Positions 52,162-59,554 of a stretch of 64,000 nt of DNA are shown piece by piece (position 1 is the stretch's first letter; the number at the start of each line of letters is the position of its first letter). Source of the DNA: Hymenobacter mellowenesis. GTDB lineage: Bacteria; Bacteroidota; Bacteroidia; Cytophagales; Hymenobacteraceae. The stretch lies in assembly GCF_030581005.1 (NCBI RefSeq), contig NZ_JAUQSX010000002.1:496001-560000 (forward strand), written 5' to 3'. The translations under genes and the position numbers were made by a program. A model generated the notes under the pieces. That model was given only the letters and a program-made list of their open reading frames with translations, ran no database searches and was not told where the DNA came from.

Positions 52162-53034
52162 TTACAATTTGTAGTCCTTGTAATCTTTTGAGAACTCTTC
52201 GAGCGGAATGTTCTGATTAGGAACAACGTCAAGAAACTCGAATTTCTCAAACAGGCCTTTGTCGTCGTTCACTTGCACCATGATGGGCAAATACGTTTTG
52301 GGGTCGACGCACAGCACGGTGCGGCGGCCGTAGGCATTGGGTACTTGCAGCACTTTTCCTTCGGGAATTTTCTCGCCGATGGTCAGGTCGTTGCGGGTGA
52401 TGACGCGGTAGGTGCCGCAGCCAAACCGTTCGGCCACCGACTCGATGGTTTCGTTTTTGCCAGCTTTGTAGCTCACGTAGCGAAACTGCGGGAAATCGGA
52501 ACGCAGCACGTAGCTGGTGCGGCCTTGCAGCGTAGTATCGCCCACATAGCGAAATGACTTACTGTAAGAATTATCCTGCCGCAGGCCGGTGGTACGCAGC
52601 AAGTCCGAGATAGTGCCGAAACCCGCTTGCAGCGCCGTGTGGTGCTGGTTGCTGCGCATGAGTTTGCCGGTGGGGTCCAGGCTCAGCGTGACGTAGGGAA
52701 AAGCTGCCGGGTACACCCAAGCATCGCCACTGTTCTGGCCCTGCAAATAGAGTACTTCAACCCCTTTCTGATTTTTGATGTAAATGCGCAGCGGCTTGTA
52801 AGTTAGCTTCATAATGCTGCGCGCCTGATTGATATTGCCGCCGATGCGTTCCTGCGCTTTCACGGTGCAGCGCAAGGTTTTCAGGCCCTCGATGGCGGCG
52901 CTCATGCGGGCCGTCAGTTGCTCCGTGGTGATGGAGGGTGGAGGCGGTGTGCCAGCCGCCACCAAGACAAAAAGTGCCCCCGCTGCGCCTGCAAGCCCGG
53001 TATAAGTGAGGCAACTCGACAATAAAGTACGCAT
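52162..53034 (-). CDS. DUF1571-family exported protein with an embedded LysM-like segment
   Basis: 290 residues from the ATG at 53034 (MRTLLSSCLTYTGLAGAAGA, a signal or membrane segment). It has the DUF1571 core: LKTLRCTVKAQERIGG, KLTYKPLRIYIK, EVLYLQGQNSGDAWVYPAAFPYVTLSLDPTGKLMR, and the C-terminal CVDPKTYLPIMVQVND. Within it, residues ~195-250 (YVSYKAGKNETIESVAERFG... NDLTIGEKIPEGKVLQVP) read as a LysM peptidoglycan-binding motif. It is probably a periplasmic, cell-wall-associated lipoprotein-carrier-like fold. Function unknown. Confidence 0.82.
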   Translation of the reverse strand: MRTLLSSCLTYTGLAGAAGALFVLVAAGTPPPPSITTEQLTARMSAAIEGLKTLRCTVKAQERIGGNINQARSIMKLTYKPLRIYIKNQKGVEVLYLQGQNSGDAWVYPAAFPYVTLSLDPTGKLMRSNQHHTALQAGFGTISDLLRTTGLRQDNSYSKSFRYVGDTTLQGRTSYVLRSDFPQFRYVSYKAGKNETIESVAERFGCGTYRVITRNDLTIGEKIPEGKVLQVPNAYGRRTVLCVDPKTYLPIMVQVNDDKGLFEKFEFLDVVPNQNIPLEEFSKDYKDYKL

Positions 53035-53074
53035 AGAATGGAAAAGGCAGCCTGAACTCAATGGTGCGGGAAAT

Positions 53075-53374
53075 TTAATTTAAACTGATGTGCGGAAAGC
53101 GTGAGGCTGTGCTGTCGAAAATAAACAGTTCATCTATTTCCACTCCGTGCAAATAGCGGTACAGCGGAAATTGCTCTACCACCGCTTGCACGGCGGCCGC
53201 GTCGTCGCCGTTCATGGTCACCCAGCCGCGGCTGCGGTCGCTACTAATGGCGTAGACTTCCACAATTTTCTCGCTCAGCAATTGATTGATAAATGCCCGG
53301 TGCTGCGGAATAAGGGAGATAAACTCCTCATCGAAGGTTTCCGGCAAGCGAATGGAAACAACAAATGTGGGCAT
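53075..53374 (-). CDS. Small muconolactone-isomerase/YCII-like protein
   Basis: 99 residues from the ATG at 53374 (MPTFVVSIRLPETFDEEFIS). Predicted dimeric alpha+beta barrel: LIPQHRAFINQLLSEKIVEVYAIS, SRGWVTMNGDDAAAVQAVVEQFPLYRYLHGVEIDELFIF. The pattern fits the muconolactone delta-isomerase-like/YCII superfamily, whose members often lack that activity. No aromatic catabolism genes are near. It is between the DUF1571 and YkvA genes on the same strand and may be co-transcribed with the latter. Confidence 0.75.
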   Translation of the reverse strand: MPTFVVSIRLPETFDEEFISLIPQHRAFINQLLSEKIVEVYAISSDRSRGWVTMNGDDAAAVQAVVEQFPLYRYLHGVEIDELFIFDSTASRFPHISLN

Positions 53375-53398
53375 AAATTCAAAATGAAATAACGGCAA

Positions 53399-53926
53399 TC
53401 ATGAATGCCCCAACTCGGCTACGCTGGGCTGCGCAACGTCGCCTTCGGCTGGAAGGGCCGCGGTATCGGGGCCGGTAGTGGCAACACGCGAAGCATTTGC
53501 CTGGCCCCGCCCGTTCTGCTCCCATTCGCGGAATTTCGTGATTTCGCCCTGGAATTTGCCTACGTACCAGCTCACCAGGCTCAAATCATCCAGAAAACCC
53601 AGTACCGGGATGAAGTCAGGAACCAGGTCGATAGGTGAGAGAACGTAGAGCAAGACCGCCAGGCCGGATATAACGGTGCTACTGTCGATGTTGCGGTATT
53701 CGCCGCTGATGAAGCTGCGCACCAGCCGCACCAGCGTGAGCGCCACGTCGAAAAGCTGGCGAAATTTATTGTCCTTGCTTTCCTTATTGGCGAGCTTATC
53801 GGCTACTTCGTTGAGCACCGTGACCACCTTGAAAGGACGGCCCAGGAGTTTGGTAGCGCGACCAATAAAGACGTTGAAAAGCGCGTTTTTGGAAAGTTTA
53901 AGACCTTTTTCGGCGAGAGTGGACAT
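53399..53926 (-). CDS. YkvA/DUF1232-family membrane protein
   Basis: 175 residues from the ATG at 53926 ([20 protein letters not shown]). The family core [41 protein letters not shown] contains the hallmark [11 protein letters not shown]...G.lDD motif and two short membrane segments. A variable charged C-terminus follows. Function is unknown across the family; it is widespread and often linked to stress or polysaccharide transport. It lies just upstream of the muconolactone-like gene. Confidence 0.9.
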   Translation of the reverse strand: MSTLAEKGLKLSKNALFNVFIGRATKLLGRPFKVVTVLNEVADKLANKESKDNKFRQLFDVALTLVRLVRSFISGEYRNIDSSTVISGLAVLLYVLSPIDLVPDFIPVLGFLDDLSLVSWYVGKFQGEITKFREWEQNGRGQANASRVATTGPDTAALPAEGDVAQPSVAELGHS

Positions 53927-54015
53927 AAAAGTCAAGCAAGTGAGTGAGGCTGCGTTTACGCGCAAGCCTCTCTGGGCGTTGTTGAGAGGTTTTCAAACAC
54001 CGTGCCCGGCTCGCG

Positions 54016-55206
54016 CTACCGCTCGAAAAGCGGCGTGGTGCCGCCCACCCAGTCCTTGTCTTTATTGAAATCAACACCAATCATTTCGCCCCGGCTCAGC
54101 CGGCTCAGGCCGGTTAATAACTGCGGGCGGGCTTCCCCTTCGGGCCAGATGTAGAGCAGGCGAATTTCGCATTTCACCAAGCCGTCGGGCGATTGCACCA
54201 CGGGCTCGTAATCGACTTTGCGCTGCAATAAATAATTCTGCTTGTCGGTCAGCGCATCCAGGTCAGCGGCGGTAATGTGGAGCCGCACGCCCGCACCAGC
54301 AAAAGAGAATAGCGGCTTCAGAACATAATTCTCCAAATCGGCCGGATATTCTTTTAATTCATGCAGAAAATAGCTGGGCGGAAAGAATGGCCCATGCAAA
54401 AACGGCAGCGTAAACTTGCTGACCCGGAAAAACCAATTCGGATGCCCAACCCATTTAACGTCAACGTCATCGGTTAATTTGAATTCGGTTTCTAATTCCG
54501 GGTAGCGCGCTAATTCATCGAATATAATCCGATTGTAGATGCGCTTAATTTCAATTTCGCGCCCGTCCTTTTTGTAGAATAATTGCCGTCCGCGCTTGCG
54601 AATTTTGGTGATGCACACGGCGTCAATTCCCCAGAATTTCTTGCTTAAAGCAAAATCGACGCGGGTTTTTTGCTTTTCCGGAAATAGCTCCAGCAGAATA
54701 ACATTTTCGGCCGGTTGGTCAGCCAAAATAAATTCGCGCATCCGAGTCTGGTAGGCATCAAAATCAGATACGCCAATAAATGGCGTTACCGCATCCGAAA
54801 TAGGATAGTGCCGAGCAAACACGCCGGGCAGCCAAGCCTGAAATGCGTAGAGCGACGGAAAGCCCTGCATCTCAATCAACTGAGGCTCCAGCTCGCCGTT
54901 GGCATCGCGGCACACGGCAAAATCGAAGGTCAGGAATTCGGGCCGCTCGTCTTCGTTTGGTACGCGCTGGTGGGTCGGAATAGACGCCTCGGTCAATTCC
55001 TTAAAATTGGGCTGCCCGATGACGGCGATGATGCTTTCACCGGCGGCAATCAATTTATCGCGCAGGCCCGCCGGAATAAATACCGGCGTCTCAGCCACCC
55101 GGAAATCCAACTGGCCGGGCAGCTGCTGGTCGATGTCGGCCAGCATTTCCTGGTAGCGGGCGGGGCTGAAGGCAGCGTTGAACGTGTGGCGGTATTCCGG
55201 AATCAT
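54016..55206 (-). CDS. ATP-grasp-fold ligase-like protein (amidoligase cluster)
   Basis: 396 residues, cytosolic. The C-terminal half has ATP-grasp features: YVLKPLFSFAGAGVRLHIT (nucleotide-binding Lys and Gly-rich loop, residues ~290-310), LLQRKVDYEPVV, and VKCEIRLLYIW with the likely metal-binding Glu and Arg. The N-terminal half (IEMQGFPSLYAFQAW, LLELFPEKQKTRVDF) suggests a substrate domain like those of glutathionylspermidine-type or circularly permuted ATP-grasp enzymes. It lies 22 bp after the glutamine amidotransferase, so the two probably work as ammonia donor and carboxylate activator. The exact family is uncertain. Confidence 0.72.
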   Translation of the reverse strand: MIPEYRHTFNAAFSPARYQEMLADIDQQLPGQLDFRVAETPVFIPAGLRDKLIAAGESIIAVIGQPNFKELTEASIPTHQRVPNEDERPEFLTFDFAVCRDANGELEPQLIEMQGFPSLYAFQAWLPGVFARHYPISDAVTPFIGVSDFDAYQTRMREFILADQPAENVILLELFPEKQKTRVDFALSKKFWGIDAVCITKIRKRGRQLFYKKDGREIEIKRIYNRIIFDELARYPELETEFKLTDDVDVKWVGHPNWFFRVSKFTLPFLHGPFFPPSYFLHELKEYPADLENYVLKPLFSFAGAGVRLHITAADLDALTDKQNYLLQRKVDYEPVVQSPDGLVKCEIRLLYIWPEGEARPQLLTGLSRLSRGEMIGVDFNKDKDWVGGTTPLFER

Positions 55207-55228
55207 AAGCAGCGGCAGGGGGCGGGGG

Positions 55229-56053
55229 TTAGGCGGCGCTGAGCTGGCCGAGCTCGGCCAGGGCGCGGCGCAGGAAGGTGGGGACTACTACCGATTCGGT
55301 GTGCTCGATGGTGGTGGGGTCGGCCAGCAGGCGCACCATTTCGTCGTATTTGGCTTCGCCGTAGGTGGTGATTACCTGCTGCTTACGTTCATCAGTGAGC
55401 ATGTAGCGCAGCATGCCTTCGCCGTCGGCCTCGGGATGAAACTGGGTGCCAATGACTTCGGGCGTGAAGCGAATGGCCATTACGGCCCGTTCCAGCGGCA
55501 CGTGGGGACGCTCCTTTTCCAGGCACAACACCCGAGCGCCGAAGGCATTCAGGCGGTCCATGTCGAGGTTGGTGAGCTGATAATCACGCGAGTCGACGAT
55601 GTAAAAAGGCTCCGGCAGGCCTTGCAACACTGGCTCTTGCTCGCCGACGGGGGTGAGGTGCACCGGCAGCACGCCAAACGAGGTCGACTTGCGCCGGCTG
55701 ATGGTGCCCATGCCCAGGTGCCGGCTCACGAGCTGGAAGGAATGGCAAATCAGCAGCAAGTGCTTTTTCGCGTCCTGCGTTTGGTTGTGGGCCAGCAGCG
55801 CATCGATGAAATCGAAGTAATGACGTTCCCAGGGCTCATCCGAAGCCAGGGGGCTACCGGGGCCGCCGCTGGAAATATAAATGTCGTAATCCAGGCCCGG
55901 TACCAGGTTTTCGGCCCGAACATTGAAGGTGTCGACATCGAAAACGAGCCCGTTTTCGGCCGCGCTACGGGCTAGCAGCTGCCGGATGCAGCGCATGCCT
56001 TCGTTGCGGGCGTTGTCGTACATGTCCAGAATAGCAACCCGAATAGCTTCCAT
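55229..56053 (-). CDS. Class I glutamine amidotransferase (amidoligase cluster)
   Basis: 274 residues. Standard GATase-1 fold with the oxyanion motif SSGGPGSPL, nucleophile Cys in LLICHSFQLVSRHLG, and the catalytic His-Glu in IGTQFHPEADGEG. The triad is intact. The nucleophile elbow CHSFQ differs from the usual CxGxQ of biosynthetic subunits, so it belongs to a separate subgroup. About 40 C-terminal residues extend beyond the core. It is immediately followed by the ATP-grasp-like gene at 54016. It should release ammonia from glutamine for amidation of a partner's substrate. Confidence 0.9.
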   Translation of the reverse strand: MEAIRVAILDMYDNARNEGMRCIRQLLARSAAENGLVFDVDTFNVRAENLVPGLDYDIYISSGGPGSPLASDEPWERHYFDFIDALLAHNQTQDAKKHLLLICHSFQLVSRHLGMGTISRRKSTSFGVLPVHLTPVGEQEPVLQGLPEPFYIVDSRDYQLTNLDMDRLNAFGARVLCLEKERPHVPLERAVMAIRFTPEVIGTQFHPEADGEGMLRYMLTDERKQQVITTYGEAKYDEMVRLLADPTTIEHTESVVVPTFLRRALAELGQLSAA

Positions 56054-56126
56054 AATTGGCTAAATAAAAGAGGCCGTTTGGCCCGAAAACAGAAAAAGCC
56101 AAACTTACGCGCCGGCCAAAAAAGAA

Positions 56127-56154
56127 GCAACGCCCACCGGAAGGCGGGCGTTGC
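56127..56154 (-). terminator. Terminator between the ligase gene and the amidotransferase gene
   Basis: GCAACGCCC and GGGCGTTGC form a 9-bp stem. On the minus strand a T-rich tract (TTCTTTTTTGG) follows. It divides the cluster into two transcription units. Confidence 0.85.
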
Positions 56155-56173
56155 TCATACAAAGATACGAAAA

Positions 56174-57277
56174 CTACAGACCGTGGGTAGTTTCGGCCAG
56201 GATATAGTCGACCACCTTGCTCAGGTCGTTGGTTTCGCGGAAAACCTGGAGCTGGCGGTCGGCGCCGGTGCCCATCTCCATCATTTTCAGCACGTACTCT
56301 ACTTCGTGGCGGCTGCCGAGGTCGTCCACCACGTCGTCGATGAAGTCGAGCAGTTCCAGGATGAGCTTACGGGTGGGTACTTCCTGCTGGATGCCGAAGT
56401 CAATCATGTTGCCGTCGAGGCCGTAGCGGGCGGCCCGCCATTTATTCTCCTTAATAAGTGCGCTGCGGTAGATGCGGAAATTGAGGTTCTGGGCCTTCAG
56501 CTTGTAGATTTTGGCTACCAAGGCCTGCATAATAGCCGCCACGCAGATGGTTTCGTCGGCGCGCATCATCATGTCGCAAATGCGGTATTCGATGGTGTCG
56601 AAGAAGGGGTGCAGGCGCACATCCCACCAGATTTTTTTGCCGTTGTCGATACAGCCGGTTTTGATGAGCAACTGGACAAACTCGTCGTAGTCGCTGGCGC
56701 TGTGGAAGAAGCCCGGGATGCCCGTGCGCGGAAACCGCTCGAACACCTTGGTACGAAATGACTTATAGCCCGTTTCGCGCCCTTCCCAGAAGGGCGAATT
56801 AGTGCTCAGGGCGAACAAGTGCGGCAGGAAATACCGCAGCGTGTTCATCATGTACACGCCCATTTCGCGGTTTTCGATGCCGACGTGCACGTGCATGCCG
56901 AAAACGAGGTTGGAGCGGGCGGCTTCCTGCAGTTCCTCTACAATCTTGTCGTAGCGGGCGTCGGGGGTGATGGGCTGCTCCTGCCAGCGCGAAAACGGGT
57001 GCGTACCGGCGGCCCCGATTTTCAGGCCCTGCTTGTCGGCCAGCTCAATCACCTGCCGGCGCAGGTGCAGCACTTCGGTGCGGGCCTCGGCGATGTTGTG
57101 GCAGATATTGGTGCCTACCTCCACCACGGCCTGGTGCATTTCGGCTTTCACCTGCTCGTGCAGCGTGACTTTGCCGCCTTCTACAATCTGCGAAAGGTGG
57201 GAGCGGAGCTCCCGGGTTTCGGGGTCAATGGTCTGAAATTCTTCCTCGATGCCGAGGGTAAACGTGGGCATGGCCAT
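56174..57277 (-). CDS. COG2170/YbdK-type carboxylate-amine ligase (GCS2 family)
   Basis: 367 residues from the ATG at 57277 (MAMPTFTLGIEEEFQTIDPE). It belongs to the glutamate-cysteine ligase 2 family: the N-terminal GIEEEFQ metal- and ATP-binding strand, EVLHLRRQVIELADKQGLKIGAAGTHPF, FGMHVHVGIENREMGV, and WDVRLHPFFDTIEYRICDMMMR. E. coli YbdK has weak gamma-glutamylcysteine synthetase activity, and related enzymes make gamma-glutamyl or other amide bonds. It is downstream of an ATP-grasp gene on the same strand, the same two-step ligase logic as glutathione synthesis. The real substrates are unknown. Confidence 0.93.
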   Translation of the reverse strand: MAMPTFTLGIEEEFQTIDPETRELRSHLSQIVEGGKVTLHEQVKAEMHQAVVEVGTNICHNIAEARTEVLHLRRQVIELADKQGLKIGAAGTHPFSRWQEQPITPDARYDKIVEELQEAARSNLVFGMHVHVGIENREMGVYMMNTLRYFLPHLFALSTNSPFWEGRETGYKSFRTKVFERFPRTGIPGFFHSASDYDEFVQLLIKTGCIDNGKKIWWDVRLHPFFDTIEYRICDMMMRADETICVAAIMQALVAKIYKLKAQNLNFRIYRSALIKENKWRAARYGLDGNMIDFGIQQEVPTRKLILELLDFIDDVVDDLGSRHEVEYVLKMMEMGTGADRQLQVFRETNDLSKVVDYILAETTHGL

Positions 57278-57367
57278 GAGCAGGACGAATACAATGGAGA
57301 CAAAGACGACCCCGCATGGCCCGGCGCGCGCAAGCCGCACGCCGGGCCCGACAGAAGTCGTAGGGAA

Positions 57368-58630
57368 CTATTCGCCTTTCTTAGGAGCGGCTTTTTTAGC
57401 AGCCGGAGCCTTAGCAGCGGCTGGGGCTTTGGCAGCGGCCGGTTTCTTCGCGGGAGCCGAAGCGGGAGCGGCTTTGGGCGCGGCCGCTTTCTTGGCGGCC
57501 GACTGCTGGCTGGCCGATAACTCGCCGGTGGGCGGCTCGGGCTTGAAAGCGCCAGCGGCTTTCTTAGGTGTGGCTTTCTTCGCGGCGGCTTTCGGGGCAC
57601 CGGTGGCGCCCAGGTCGTTGGTTTCGCGCACGGCCTGGCCCATCTGCACGTTGGCGCCTATGGTGGGCGAGCCCTTGGGGGCGGCGCGTACGGAATCCTG
57701 CACGAAGGTGCCCCAGGTGAGGTTGGTGCGGCCGGCGCGGTTGGACTGGGCGCGTTCGATGGCCAGCAGCGCGGCGTGCTCTACCACCCACTCAAAATTC
57801 TCAGGACCAACGGAGTTCACGTCGGCATCAGGGGCGGGGTTGCCGAAGTCGATTGCGATGGGCACGCCGTCGCGCACGGCGAATTCTACCGTGTTGAAGT
57901 CGTAGCCCAGGCCCTGGCACAGGCGCAGGGTGTAGTCCTTGATGGTGTCGAGCAGCTTCTGGCCGGCCTCGCCCTCGGTTTTCATCGTAGTCTGGTACCG
58001 CTCGTGGGGGGCGTTGCGGGGCTCGTAGGGCATGATGAGCACGTGCTTGCCGCCCAGGCAGTAGCAGCGGAAATAATCCTCGAACTCAATGGCTTCCTGG
58101 TAGAGCATCACCAGCTGGCCGGTTTCGTCGTAGGCGCGCCAAGCTTGCTCGGGGTTGTCTACCTTATAAACGCTCTTCCAGCCGCCGCCGGAGTGGGGCT
58201 TCATGAAGGCCGGGAAACCGATGTGCGCGAAGGCCTTGTCCCAATCGAACAGCGACAGGTTGCGGAAGGAGTTTTCGGTGGTGTCGTCGGGGCGGTGCTT
58301 GCTGGGGAGCAGCAGCGTTTTGGGCACCGGCACGCCCAGCTGCACGGCCAGCGCATTGTTGAAAAACTTCTCGTCGGCGCTCCACCAGAAGGCGTTGTTG
58401 ATAACGGCCGTGCCTGTGAGGGCGGCATTTTTGAGATAAGCGCGGTAGAAGGGCACGTCCTGCGAAATGCGGTCGATGATGACATCGTAGCCGCAGGGCA
58501 CGGCCTGCTCCACCTGCTCAATGTTCACGAACTCGGCCGTAATGCCGTTCACGGCCTTCTGGTTCACGCGGTCGACGAAGGCCTGCGGGAAGGTGTTTTC
58601 CTGGCCGAAGAGGATGCCTATTTTTTTCAT
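57368..58630 (-). CDS. RimK/GshB-like ATP-grasp ligase with Ala/Lys/Pro-rich tail
   Basis: 420 residues. The ATP-grasp core opens KKIGILFGQENTFPQAFVDR and contains FPAFMKPHSGGGWKSVYKV (nucleotide-binding Lys and Gly loop, near 144), VMLYQEAIEFEDYFRCYCL and VPIAIDFGNPAPDAD (metal-binding Asp and Asn, near 265). It should activate a carboxylate as acyl-phosphate and couple it to an amine. The final ~75 residues (AAAKKATPKKAAGAF... APAAKKAAPKKGE) resemble a histone H1-type tail and are probably disordered and nucleic-acid- or polyanion-binding. It lies between the esterase and the COG2170 ligase. Confidence 0.88.
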   Translation of the reverse strand: MKKIGILFGQENTFPQAFVDRVNQKAVNGITAEFVNIEQVEQAVPCGYDVIIDRISQDVPFYRAYLKNAALTGTAVINNAFWWSADEKFFNNALAVQLGVPVPKTLLLPSKHRPDDTTENSFRNLSLFDWDKAFAHIGFPAFMKPHSGGGWKSVYKVDNPEQAWRAYDETGQLVMLYQEAIEFEDYFRCYCLGGKHVLIMPYEPRNAPHERYQTTMKTEGEAGQKLLDTIKDYTLRLCQGLGYDFNTVEFAVRDGVPIAIDFGNPAPDADVNSVGPENFEWVVEHAALLAIERAQSNRAGRTNLTWGTFVQDSVRAAPKGSPTIGANVQMGQAVRETNDLGATGAPKAAAKKATPKKAAGAFKPEPPTGELSASQQSAAKKAAAPKAAPASAPAKKPAAAKAPAAAKAPAAKKAAPKKGE

Positions 58631-58708
58631 AACGGTAAAGGGTGTTTGGGTAGCGGTTAGGCTAATTGGTGAAGAATTGCGGGGTGAAAGAGTGGGAGTG
58701 GGTGGCGC

Positions 58709-59416
58709 TTAGCCAATAGTGTTCAGGTACTGCGGAAACATTTCGCGCCACACGGGCCAGTCGTGGTTGCCAAAGGGCTTCACGTCGAGCGTGTGCCGGA
58801 TGCCTTTCTGGCTGAGAATATGCGACATCTGGAAGTTGGAATCTTTACAAAAGTCATGCTCGGCGGTGCCCAGAATGATGTTCATCCACTGAAAATGCTC
58901 GCTGTGCGCGCCGGGCAGGTATTCAGGCGGGTTGTTGTAATACAGGTTTTCGTCGTGGTAGCCGTCCACAAATTGCCGAATGTCGAAGGCCGCGCCCATC
59001 GTGAAGAGGTGGGCCACCTGGTTGGGGTGACGGAAGGCAAAGTTCAGGGCATGAAAGCCCCCGAAGCTGCAGCCGGCCACGCCAATCTTGTCCACGTTGC
59101 ACTCCTGTTGCAGCATGGGAACCAACTCGTCGCTGAGAAACTGGTCGTAGAAAATGTGGTTTTTAATCCGCACGTCCGGGGGCAGATGCTTGGCGTACCA
59201 AGAGTGCGCGTCGATGCTGTCGATGCAGAACAGCTTCACGCGGCCGGCCTCGATGAGCGGGCGGGCCGCCTCGATGAGCTTGAAGTCGCGGGCTTCGTTG
59301 TCGTGGCCGCCGGAGGTGGGAAAAATGACCACCGGGTAGCCCCAGGTGCCAAAAACCAGCATGTCGATGTCCTGGCCGAGGTGGTGTGAATAGAAGCGGC
59401 GGTGTTGTTCCTGCAC
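58709..59416 (-). CDS. Esterase-family alpha/beta-hydrolase (amidoligase cluster)
   Basis: 235 residues from GTG at 59416 (VQEQHRRFYSHHLGQDIDML); a longer start at 59527 would add an implausible Arg/Pro-rich stretch. It has FPTSGGHDNEARDFKLIEA, CIDSIDAHSWYAKHL, nucleophile Ser in IGVAGCSFGGFHALNFAF and the catalytic His in FGNHDWPVW. It belongs to a family of esterase-like proteins often found beside ATP-grasp ligases. It begins the three-gene operon with the ATP-grasp and COG2170 genes. It may remove a protecting acyl group or hydrolyse the product; substrate unknown. Confidence 0.85.
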   Translation of the reverse strand: MQEQHRRFYSHHLGQDIDMLVFGTWGYPVVIFPTSGGHDNEARDFKLIEAARPLIEAGRVKLFCIDSIDAHSWYAKHLPPDVRIKNHIFYDQFLSDELVPMLQQECNVDKIGVAGCSFGGFHALNFAFRHPNQVAHLFTMGAAFDIRQFVDGYHDENLYYNNPPEYLPGAHSEHFQWMNIILGTAEHDFCKDSNFQMSHILSQKGIRHTLDVKPFGNHDWPVWREMFPQYLNTIG

Positions 59417-59554
59417 GGGTGGAGGGCTGAAGGGATGAAGCCGTCCGGGTGGTGCGGCGCGGCAAACTAGTAAAGAAATGATGGACCTGCTGCATTTAAC
59501 CGGTTTAAATTTGCGCACCAGCCGCAATTCCGACGGGCGCCGTTACTTTGTTTG

